A DNA stretch of 64,000 bases from Dactylellina haptotyla (Eukaryota > Ascomycota > Orbiliomycetes > Orbiliales > Orbiliaceae), in contig CM062381.1 of assembly GCA_031310005.1 (NCBI GenBank), positions 2,666,001 through 2,730,000 of the forward strand. Reading direction: 5' to 3'. Numbering within the stretch: position 1 is the stretch's first letter; each line of letters starts with the position of its first letter. A model generated the notes under the pieces. The model ran no database searches. It saw nothing but the letters and a program-made list of their open reading frames with translations, and was not told the DNA's origin. The position numbers were made by a program, and so were the translations under genes. Positions 23,277-33,990 of the stretch are shown in pieces.

Positions 23277-24020
23277 TTTCCTTAATTGGTGACCAAAACA
23301 AAGACTATATGTATATCTTACACCACTGATGCCGCCTTGTCCTTTTATTATTTTCGACGACTACGACACTTTTATTATCTATAGCGATACGGCATCCGGG
23401 GCACGTTTTAATGATCCTTTTCTTTTCGGTTTATTCACTTCTGGGGTGTCTTTTTTTTTGTAACCTTTTGGTCATGGGAATTGGGTTCACTTTTTTCTTT
23501 ACTGGTTGTGTTTTTGCCAATGACCTCCTCTGCTCGTCACTTGTATTTTCTGTTTCTTTATATGTGACATCCAAAATTCATGCAGGCGTTTTTCTCTATT
23601 CATTTCGTCATGGTTTTGGGGAATATAGCATATTGTTACTTTTTTTTCAGTCTGCAGAGCTTTCCCCTCTCCTCTAGTATCCTCATTCAGAAATCATTCT
23701 TGTGGAACTCTTTTTTTTTTATCAAAAGCTTTCTGCCCTTGTTTCAATTATATGTTGTTTGAAGGGCAGATATAAAGGGGGCGAGGAGCTTGTGATGTCG
23801 ATTGAAGCTACGCTTTTCTCTCTCTTGATAGCTAGAAATGGCACACTTGCGGATTTGCAATTGGATGACAAGTCCATGTTGTATACATATAGAGCACATA
23901 TACACAACATATGAATGGATATTAATAAACCGTCCACTACCCTGTATGAATGATATATGCATCCATGATACTTGTAGCCTTTGGCTCGTTTCGTTTTTGA
24001 TTTAACAAAGAACCTACCAC
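23277..24020. other. Convergent 3' region, T-rich
   Basis: A T-rich stretch between the stops of the DUF2406 gene and TEL2. I see only probable 3' UTRs and no gene. Confidence 0.5.
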
Positions 24021-27000
24021 CTAACCAATCAACTCTCCCATGAGCAACCTTTCATATCTCTCCACGACATCTCTACACCTCAATAACACAGCAGCCGCTA
24101 ATCCCTTCCTCTCCTCGCCCGTCGCCTCGGAACCATCACTACCTTCGAACACTCTACTAACCCACTCCTGCGTCTCCACTAATTCTTTGCTCCTCTCCTC
24201 TGCCATCCTCCTGCGGTCTCGGTCCTCTTTGCAAACCTCAAACAAGGTTAAAAACCCTATAAGAACGCCATCTAACACGGTTGAATTTTCCAACGTGATA
24301 GGGTTGTGTCGCAAACTCAACAACAGATCCCAGAACCCATCGATCATTTGCGGGAGCAAGACACCGTTCGGGCCCGTCGCATGTAACAGCACCGTTAACG
24401 TTTTGACGTATAGGGAGAGTAAATGTGGCACCAATCTGTCCGAATTGCCGCCGTAGTCTTTAACGAATACCCACCACCTCCCCGTTAATGGGCCGAAGAA
24501 CGCAGGTACAACGACCTGCGACAGTTTATTCGCTCCGGGCTTCTTCCTACCCGCTTCGACTTCTATTCTTGTCGAAAACTTGCGGACCTTGATAAGACTC
24601 GGGCCGGGGGTCAGTTCATCTGCGGCCTTTGCAGCGATGGGCTGGAGGATGCTGGATTTCAAGCGGTTACTCAGATTATCTGCAGGCGTGGAGGCGTATA
24701 TATCATGCAGTCGTCGCGGCAGCCGTTTGGACGGGAATTGGGATCTTCCTTGCTCCGCAGAGGAGAGTTGGAACTGGAATAGCGGGGAGTCCTCGGGAAC
24801 CTGTTCGCCGGAAAGTTCCATGGCTGCGAGGCCTACGGCACTGAGCATAACGCAGCGTTGGGCGAGGGAGTACTCGCCCTCGAAGATCCGTTCGGAGATC
24901 CAGGGCCCTGCGAGGAGGGGTAGGGTGACCGCCAGCGCGACGACGGCTTTCAGTCGAAGGTTGTCGAAGTTTGGCATGTCAAATTTGTCTTGCAGGCCGG
25001 TAAGCGCGGTGAGGAGGTCGACAGCGTGGGAAGAGAGCTCAGTACCAAAGGTTGCTTTCCGCCGGATTAGGACCGCCGCGTGCTGGAGAGCCATTTGCTG
25101 CTTGTCGTAAGATTCAAGGTCGTTGAGCATGTAGAGAAGATCGCGGATGTATACTGGTGGTGTGGGTTTCCCACGATTGACGAGAGTTGCATCATCGTCT
25201 GAATCTTCAGGGTCAGAATCTGGTTTGGGGTAAGGGACTAAATCGTCGCCTTCGCTGTCGCTATTGAGTTCTCGAATACGGTTTGATAGTGGGAGGTCTA
25301 TGATTGTTGGATTTTGGGCGATGGGTATTTCAGCCAGCGGTGCTTTATTAGTCGTGAGGGGTGCTTTCGCTCGAAACTTCTTGATTGATTGAGATGCAAT
25401 ACTTTCATCTTTGAAAATTTCGAGTCCGGGTAAGTTGTCTTCGATTTTGACCAGATCCCTCCAGGAATCAGCCTCTTCTTCCGTTCCATCCAGCGAGTCA
25501 GTAAATCTCAGTTGTTTCCCATCTTTGTCTACCAATATTGAGATCGTTTCTCCTACGATCATCCCAAGGAACCGGACTCTTATGTTTGTGCTGGCTAAGT
25601 GATTTGAAATCCCATTCATGAAGGGTGAAGACCTAGCCAGAAGCTTAAGATAGGTGGGTGGTTGACGGTGGACATAGCCAGCACAGAGGAGCAGGCATTG
25701 CACATTGACTTCTTGGTGAATTATCGGGGCGTGTCGTACCCATAAACTCTCCCCGAAAGTTTGCACTTGGCTGTCAAGGCATTCTCGAAGGATTCCTGTA
25801 CTATCAGGTGAAGCTCGTATTGCGGATATTATTGCTCTCCTGATCCCGATTGGCTCGCCGGCTCCTGGGCCACCATCTACTAGTATCCAATCTACGAGTA
25901 TTTCCTGGTAACCTTGTTGAAGACCATCCTTGACGATGCATATCTCGTGTATTATCTTGGCAACTAGATCTACTCGCTTGCTGTAATTTTTATCTTCTTC
26001 GAGATATTTTGCAAGATATTTTTGTGAGAGGAGCTTGAGAAGAGTATTAATATATGTTCTCTTTTCATGCTCCTTGAGGTGTGAAAGAAGAATCCTAGTA
26101 CGATCGAAGACGTCGTCAGTAAGGAGCGATGGTCTTAGGCAATATCTAATATCGATCAAATGGTCTGTTCATTTGTTAGCTGGATCTAGGTCCACTTCAG
26201 GTGAAATTTCTTACCGTTATAACCCAACCCAAACCCTCGCGCTAAGATACTAGATATTGCCTTCCAAGTTGAAACATCATCTCTTGAGGTTTCATCCAGC
26301 ATTTTCGCTATGTTTTCTCTCAGCCAAGAGGAATACTCTTTCCCGTCGCCTACCCAGGAAGACTTCCTCCCTTCGAGCGTATCTCCAGCCTCCGAGAGTG
26401 CAATATCAGCCTCTGCAGCTACTGAAAGCAGCTTCCCGCCTGCTATCAGTCCTACAAATTCTTTCCACGTCATCTCTCTTTTCCTATCTTCTACCTTGCC
26501 GGTACTACTATCATACCTGAGACCCTCCCAAAATGTTCCTAGAAACCTATTTCCACGCAGCAGGTGCCCTAGCACGTCCATTAAATCTCCAACTTGTGCC
26601 AACACTCCCTCCCTCTTTCCAGCTCCTTCGACATCGACTTTTGTAATAGTGACATTTTTAGGTTGTCCAGACGACGGTGCTTGCTTCAAAAGAAGGCGAA
26701 GTCTTTCAACAATCCCGCTGAGTCCGCTTATGCTCTGCAGACATTGTAGTAGTCTATTCCTGTCTGTCTTATGTGATGAGGATGTGAGAATTCCCCAGAA
26801 GGCAGGTATTATATCCACAATGAAGGTGTTGGCGATACGCGATGTAAGTGGGGATATCGATTTGATATCAAAGTCTGCGGAATATTTATTTCCATGACTG
26901 GAGGGTCCTCTATCTGTTGTGGAATTTGGTTGTGGCGGTGACAGAAGGTAGGTGAGAACCGTTGAGAGTTCGGCCAGTGATGGCTGCAAACGCAGGATTT

Positions 27001-27184
27001 CTAATGCATCATCTGGCGACGTCGGTTTGCGGGTGCTGCTTGGTGAAGATGTTGCAGCGACGGAGGCCGCTTCGTCTATCGGTCTTATTAGGGTCTTGGA
27101 CGAAAGCTTCAGATCTAGCGGTGGTTCTTCTGGATTTGAAGTTTTCAGGGAGGTTATGCGGATGGGCGTCAGAAGGCCGTCCAT
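24021..27184 (-). CDS. TEL2: Telomere length regulator TEL2 (TTT complex)
   Basis: Exons 27184-26215 and 26164-24021 give 1037 aa. Tel2 with Tti1 and Tti2 acts with Hsp90/R2TP to mature PI3K-like kinases (Tor, ATM/ATR, DNA-PK type). The protein is all-helical with HEAT-like repeats; recognisable parts are NIRVRFLGMIVGETIS in the middle and an acidic linker (NSDSEGDDLV, DSDPEDSDDD) before the conserved C-terminal block DIRDLLYMLNDLE-like IRDLLYMLNDLESYDK. The acidic Ser-rich linker is where CK2 phosphorylation lets family members bind R2TP. The 50-nt intron uses a GTAAGA donor and CAG acceptor. Family assignment is from remembered similarity. Confidence 0.8.
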
Positions 27185-27776
27185 GTTTGGAGAGTCCAGT
27201 CGATGTCTAAATTAATGCCGGTGTGAGTTGTGTTTATATGCAACTTGCGACAACTCGTCCGGTTTGTGTTAACGGCAAAAGCTCGCGAGGATGAGGAATA
27301 AATATTATTGAGCCTGGATCCTACGGCTAGGTCATTGACAAGGTAGTGTATCATAGAGGTTTATAATACAAGCCACAGTATCTATGTTATCTTCGCAAAA
27401 TTTAAAACGGACAGGAAAAAATCATCTGGTAGACGCTGAAGACTAAGAAAGTCCCAATACACCAATCCACAAGGGTAAGGACAATATGGATGAAGAATGA
27501 AGGATGAGATAAAAAGGAGCAGAAAACGCCTTGCTTTGGAGTATAATCATATCATACACATGGAATTTAGCAGATAATGGAAGCATTGCCCAGTCTAAAT
27601 TGATATACAATCCCCTCCAAAATGAAAAATAAAAAAATAAAAAGAGATCGCAAGACTCCTCCATGCGTTTCGGGTATATGCATTCTACACCCTTCAAATA
27701 GAACGTCTTTTTTTTTTTTTTTTTTTTTTTTGGCTTATGTTCTTACTAAAATCTTTTTTAAAAAATCTAAAGATAT
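27185..27776. promoter_or_regulatory. TEL2 upstream region with T tract
   Basis: This stretch lies between the TEL2 start and the stop of the kinase gene (both minus). It contains an uninterrupted T tract of about 22 at about 27711-27732. No gene is seen. Confidence 0.45.
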
Positions 27777-30565
27777 CTAATCAGCAGCTTGACTTGCTTC
27801 GCTAGCAAAGCCCTCTGTGTCAGACTGCCTAGCCTGATCCGATCCAGCTTGCCGAGTTTTCTTTACTCTCTTAATGGAAACTGGGGGAGTGGTTGACGGC
27901 CCCGGCTGGCCTTTGGCCTGAGTTTGGACCTGTTGCAGACCGTTCGCAAATACCTTGAGTGATGTATCAAGCAGCCCCATCATCCTGTTCAATTCGTGCA
28001 TTACATCATCATTTGTCGCGCTTGGGTAAAACACCGACGGGTTCAAAGCGGTATTGAAAGGCATACCCCAAGGGTCGGTCAGAACCGCCGGTGCGAGCTG
28101 CGGGGGTCCAAAATGGAAAGACTGTGCATGCGACGCTGCAGTAGGAGTTGGGGTTTGAGAGCCGAAATTTGAATTAGCAAATGGTGAAAGGAATCGTGCT
28201 CCTGGCGAATGTGGGAACTGAGAAATATTATTAGTTTGAATCTCAATTCCGTGCATGGGATTAACGGGAGGAAGCTTCAAGCTGAGATCTGCCCGTTTAA
28301 ACCCTGGTGTTCCTCTTGGGGTCGATTGTACGCTAGGCGGTGTCGCAGTTTGCGAGGTAGTCACGACCATGGGAACTGGCGGCTTCATATCTGGATCCAA
28401 CGCCAACCGTGATTTAGAAGACTGTGGTGTTGAATCTGCGGATCCTGGCGTTCTAGTCTTCAGGTCACCGAGATTTGGAACAGGAGGAACCGGCTCAGAC
28501 GTCGGGGCTTCTCTGTAAGAAACCTGAGGGGCAGAAAGAGATGGTAAATGGTGTGTCTTGCGGCCACCTGCGCCATTAAGGGCATTCGTATTCGATATAC
28601 TAGATGCTGGCATAGCGTGTGAGAATTTAGTCCGACTTCTTGGTGGGGATGACGGAGCCGATACAGGCATGGCCTCGGTGATCTTTCTTGGTTCTTCAGG
28701 TGTTTGTGGTGGTGGTATTGCTGGAAGTTTCTTCACAGGTGATATCGGACCCTGACCGAACGATGTCGATGCAATATCTGCACTCTTGCTAGGGATGTGG
28801 GCTCCTTTGTCTGACCTCTGCGAACGAATACTCGAAATTTTATCCGTGCGATCAGATACTGTCGGCGCAAGCATAGGCGGCCCTGGGATACTAGGAATCA
28901 CATGTGCTTGGGAAAGCGGCGTCGTCTGTCTCATTGTTTGAAAGTCCTCCACAGAAGGCAATTCGATTTTCGTTAATGGGGCGGGGGAGGTGCCCTGAGG
29001 GGCGATAAGTTCCCCATTCATATCATCAAATGAAGGTAAGTCAATAGTCATAACAGGCTCCGGACTTGCCGGCCTGGTGCTCGCTGGCGATCGGAATGAA
29101 GGAGCAGACGGCTTGTATGGAAGACTTGGTGCTGGTTGGAACGCTGGTTGTAGCGGCATTGGGGGAGGACTTGTGGTACTGCCAGAGGTGCCTTGGTTTT
29201 CGGCTGCGAATAGCTGTAACAGCGGGTGATCAGTACCTGTATACGCCGGGAGCGGCTTTGTAGCCGTTGGCTGCGGGGCGGGTTTGAGAGTATCATTGCT
29301 ATCAAGCGACAGGAAGGATCCCAGAGAAGCTTGGGTTATATGCCCTCTTTCATAGTGTCGGCTTGCTGGGGGTACGTCCTCGGAATTATCGTCGAAATCC
29401 CAAGTGATTTCATTATCGTTATCTCCTTGGCCCATAATATCCAAGCCATTCGGCCCGCTGATTAGAGAATTCCGGACATTTCCCCGGTTTTGCCAGTCTT
29501 CAAGTCTTACAACGAGATCTCTGAGGATTGATACCGGTGTGCGAGCAGTGCTCTTCAAGAGCTTCTGCTTTGCGAGTTCGTCAGCTGACATACGGTCATC
29601 GGGAAGCTCGCATAAGCAATAAGAGACAAAGTCTCGAAGCGCCTGGGACCAATCGCCACCTTCTAATCTGGAGGGCGGCTGTCTTGGAATCATAAGAAGT
29701 GCACGCATTGGCTCTTGATCATGGTAGGGGGGATGTCCATTCGCTATTTCTAGTATAGTGATTCCCAGGGACCATATGTCTGCTTTATAGTTGTATGACT
29801 GGTTTTCAAGAATGACTTCTGGTGCCATCCACCATGGTGTCCCGACGAAAGTACTTCTTTTAGTCTGAGGGTTCTGAACGAGAGCCGAGACACCGAAGTC
29901 ACAAAGTTGCACTCTTCCGTCGTTTCCGACAAGAATATTGGCAGCTAGTCGCATATAGACATCAGCATTTATTCGTAGATAGAAACTAAAGGAATAAAAT
30001 GGTACCTTTGACATCTCGGTGTATGACGCCAAACTTGTGAATAAATGCCAGCGCGGTTACAGTCTCCCTGACGATGATAGTAAGATACTTCTCGTTGATT
30101 CGACCCGGTTTCATCTATCAAACTTATTAGGTCCCACATAATCGCCTGACATGTTGGAAGTCTTCAGCTCCTACTCACCAGCGTTCTCACGCTACCCCCG
30201 CTGCAGTAGTCCATGATAATCCATAGTTGCGGTCCTTTCATGAACGCCCCATAATACTTTGTCACATTCACTCCCTCGGCAGCCTTCAATTGGCTTAGCA
30301 GCTGTATCTCCTGCTGCACATCGACGAGTTCCTGCTCAGCAACGTCAAGACTAAGGATTTTAACGGCGACGATCTGTCGGGTGGGCTTGTGGATTCTGTG
30401 TATCAAAAAAACCAAAATATAAAATGTTAGCCAGTTGTCATCGCGGCTAGAGTCAGCTGTACGTCAGCCTGTTCCTACTCACGCTTTGTAAACAAATCCA
30501 AACGACCCTTTCCCCACAAGATCCGTCTTCTCGTACTCGTCAGGGGACTGATGGTAGGTATACAT
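27777..30565 (-). CDS. Ste20-family (GCK) Ser/Thr protein kinase, Kic1/Nak1-like
   Basis: Exons 30565-30483, 30395-30179, 30114-30006 and 29944-27777 give 858 aa. The kinase domain fills residues 10-260: glycine loop VGKGSFGFVYKA, Lys40 in VAVKIL, catalytic HRD in VIHRDVKAANILV, DFG in LCDFGVSALV, and activation segment STFVGTPWWMAPEVI. The usual GTPFWMAPE has Trp for Phe here. The signature and the long Ser/Pro-rich tail (about 600 aa) suit the GCK-III-type Kic1/Nak1 kinases, which act upstream of NDR kinases in polarity (RAM/MOR pathway); Sid1 or Sps1 types would be shorter. A helical patch near the C-terminus (HELNRMMGLLDTSLKVFANG) may be a partner-binding site. Confidence 0.85.
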
Positions 30566-31234
30566 CTTGCCCGTTCACACGAAACGGTTTCCCCGCCCGA
30601 GCCTCCCCCTTTAGCTCGACAGCCTGTCCGGCCGGAGCGTTTGACCGTTGGGAAAAAACTATGATCGTCCTTTTGGGTCTTCTTGTGGAGTGTGGAGTGA
30701 AATGAACGCGAGGGTGTTCAGCTGAACGATGTCGTGAGGGCTCGCAGAGCTACCATCTTGGATTTTCCGTTTTTTCCGCAGGTTGGTTCGGTCGCTGTTC
30801 GAGGTTGCTGGAAGGTCCCAAGCTCCCAGCGTCTGGTTCGTTTCGATTTTGGGGCAGCCAGCTCGGAAGTCGAGGGGCGTTTCGAATTGGACCCTGAAAG
30901 CTATCACGTGACATTTACAGCGATACATATTTTCCTCTTCGGCACCGCTTTGCGGTATGCATCGATCAAGCTGTGCGATACGAGCGATTCTTCCCGGAGG
31001 GGGTTCTGGTGCCGCTGCTAAGGGTGGGGGCATCCGGTGGTAAGTCAAGATGTGAATTGACTATATAGGTATATACAATGAAACGCCACCTCGATCCTCC
31101 AAATCCTCAGTATTCGCCAAAGAGCCGAAACGCCAATATGCTGTTCCCAAGCGCTAAATAACAAAATATAAAAATGTAGATGACAAAAACAGAGGCACTA
31201 TGGTCGGTCGTATATATATGCCATTGTCAAAAGA
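30566..31234. promoter_or_regulatory. Kinase upstream region
   Basis: These 669 bp lie between the kinase start and the RRN3 stop (both minus). They probably contain the kinase promoter and the RRN3 3' end. The frames at 30659-31048 and 30734-31021 lack features. Confidence 0.4.
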
Positions 31235-33438
31235 CTAGTCATCGTCGCTCTCGTCGTCGCTCTCGTCACTCCCCGACGATTCTGATCCTGAACCCTGCTC
31301 CTCGTCCTCTCCACCGCCCACTCCCTGTTCGCCATCTTCCTCCTCTTCCTCGTCGTCATCGTCATCTTCCTCTTCTGGGCCATGCATCCCGGGAACAGGC
31401 TCCCATTGATTGTACAGGGGTTCGACCCACGTTTTCGTCATCGATAGCTTAAAAGGATCAAATGGGAAGTAGGTCTCAAGTTGCGTGGCTTCTGGTTGGC
31501 CCGCGCCAGATGCATTGCCGTTGCTATTGATCAGTTGGCCGCGTTTGTTTCTCTCGATGATAGAGAAGCAATAGACAAGATGGAGATGATTCGCGACATC
31601 CGCAAATTGATTAACAACGGTTGGGGAGCACACCTAATTCGAGAATGTTAGCAATGTATTTAACTCGCATACAGCTGTTTGCATGTTGTCGCTTACTTTT
31701 AAGGGGTTGAATTTCGAAGTAATAAGTCGATCGACTACCTGAAGTCCAGGAGCCCATGTTCGCACGTTGGTGATTGGCTCGTCCTCGTCTGGCGTAGAAT
31801 CGGATTTTCCGGCAAGATCGCGCCACTTGAAGCAGAATATGTACATAACGGCCTGGAAAACAGCATAGAACCCGCCGAATTTCCGGACATCGGGTCCGGA
31901 GCATTCGCTCTCTCTGTCGTGTAGATACTTCTCTAGCCACTCGCAAAGCATCCGTACTACAGCTCTAACAGCGCTACGCTCTAGCCGTTTGGCACGAGCG
32001 ACAAAGGATGCAACATAGGCTGCAGCCGCTTGTCTAGCGATTTGCGGTCTCGCACTGTCCATCGATCGCTCTACGAGGACACCCAAAAAGATATCGATGA
32101 AGAACGGGGACTTCTGTGCCGCCCAGAATAGGACAAACTGAACGTATTGCGATTTGAATGTTGTCAAAATTATAGTATCGAAGAAATGGAGCAATAATTC
32201 AAACGTCTCCACGTCTTCCTGTGCAAGTTCTGTAATGTTGTCTCTTGGGAAACGGGCGGCGTAGTATGCGAAGACGAGGCCCATCATCGCATCAAGCTTG
32301 TCGACCGTTTCCTGTATCATTTCGATGGTTCTCGGCTCTGCATTTTCGGGATCTTCTTCGTCCTCATCATCTGAGTCGCTATCGGTGTCTTCGTCGTCTT
32401 CATCCTCTCCTATCCCTGAATCCGACAGATTCTGGCCGGTTTTGGACTCGAGATTCATCCTGAGCTGCCTATCTAACTCTTCTCCTTCGCCTTCATCCAA
32501 ATCGTCCAAATTGATTTGAATCTCGACGTCGAGTTGGATCATCTTTTCGAATATCAATCCGAGAACCTTGGTTTTGGCGGCCGGGGCGTATTTCAAGATA
32601 TCGAGTAAGTTGACAATATAGGTTGTTTGGTGCACTTTTTTCTGCCCTTTGAAAGGGAATGCCGCTGATATCGCTGCGAACAACGAATTCCACACTGTTG
32701 GCGCAAGTCCGAGTATTGTCTCCAGCATTTTGTGCACTGTCGCAAAGACATCTCGTCGCGAGGTGAAGGAGTTTCCGGAGCGTTGGGCATCTTTCACAGT
32801 TTCTGTCACGGAGGTTAGCTTCCTTGTGTTTTCAAAGAAATCAATAACCCATTTGATTCATACCATATGTCAGATTTCTAACCAACATTTGGACAACCTT
32901 CGCCGTATGCTGAGGATGCGCTGAGATGAGCTGAAGCAGGAATAACATGTATATTTTATAGAAGGATTGCGGCCTTCCAGCCCAGTTCATGTGTATGATG
33001 TCGCCGACAAGAGGGGAACAATGGCGGTCGATTCGGGCCACAACCAGCATCAGGCATTGTATCGTCTGAGAGAGCTCGGCGGCATCAGGTGCTTGCGGAT
33101 CCGAGATTCTAGTCGTGAACTTTTTTCTAAGTTCTTCGAAAAGCTGTGACTTTCCGGCATTCTAAACCCAACGTTTTCCGTTAACCATATGCCCAAAAAC
33201 TTTTGTAAGAGAGAAAGCCGGGGGGCATATTGACCTTATTCTGATCTTCCAAGGCGGCTAGTATGATTTTCTTGCGAAGGTCGTGGCCCAGGTCCTCATC
33301 CGTAAATCGAACCTTCTTCGCAGGTCTATCATTATCTGCGGAAGTCATTGATACGTCGTCGTCGAGAATTGAGGCTTCTCGTTTTACGCCTTTCCGGCCC
33401 ACCAGCGCGGGAGGTGCCGGCACCGATAAAGTGACCAT
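31235..33438 (-). CDS. RRN3: RNA polymerase I initiation factor RRN3 (TIF-IA)
   Basis: Exons 33438-33235, 33161-32864, 32802-31697 and 31633-31235 give 668 aa. Rrn3 bridges Pol I to the promoter-bound core factor and is the growth-regulated switch of rRNA transcription. The HEAT-repeat fold is recognisable in SQLFEELRKKF, SAHPQHTAKVVQMLVRN, FAYYAARFPRDNITEL, FFIDIFLGVLVERSMD and FNPLKVCSPTVVNQFADVAN. Two acidic stretches stand out: an internal Asp/Glu/Ser insert and a very acidic C-terminal tail. I chose MVTLSVPAP as start; an in-frame upstream Met at 33564 would add 42 residues. Intron 1 has a weak GTCAAT donor but keeps phase. Confidence 0.92.
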
Positions 33439-33990
33439 CGTGGAGGCGGGAGGCCGTGGCGCATGCAGGGTGGGCTCCGCACGAGACTCGAAGGTGTTTA
33501 TAGTGATTGAATGTCGAGTGTTGGAATTGGATGCCAATACTAAATGGCTGGGAATCGTAATCACATCGAGTTCCGGAGAAAGAGTGGCGATGGTAGCCCT
33601 TTTTTGCGGTGGGGATGGATGGGGGATGGATGAGTGGGCGGATGAGTGGATGGGGGATGAGTGAGTGGTTGATAAGTCACTTTGGGATCTTCAATGACTT
33701 TTCAGGATTCAATTTTTCGGTTGGCACTTTCCTTTTCTTTTTCTTTTTTTTTTTTCTTCCCTTCTCGGCTGGGGTGTGCTAGCCACATCAGGCAAAGTGT
33801 GCAAATGCCACACGCAACGCAACGCCGGGCGACATCATCATGAGACATTCCGGCGCCACATAAACTGGCTATTATCATCGACAGCGAGCGATACAGAATT
33901 GGTTTGAATTGTGATGGAAGATCGCATTGAGCGAGCGGGATATTTAACTGCTCTATCTTACATAGCTCCCCGTTGCATACACTTTCGCCA
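33439..33990. promoter_or_regulatory. RRN3 upstream region
   Basis: This region between the RRN3 start and the MFS gene stop (both minus) contains a GGATG-type minisatellite at 33611-33669 and a T-rich run near 33730-33765. No gene is supported. Confidence 0.4.
33611..33669. repeat. G-rich GGATG/GAGTG minisatellite
   Basis: Degenerate tandem units of GGATGGAT, GGATGAGT and GGGGGATG type occur just upstream of RRN3. Confidence 0.7.

Noticed and set aside
28209-28755. Plus frames opposite the kinase tail
   Set aside because: Shadows of the Ser/Pro-rich kinase coding sequence on the other strand.
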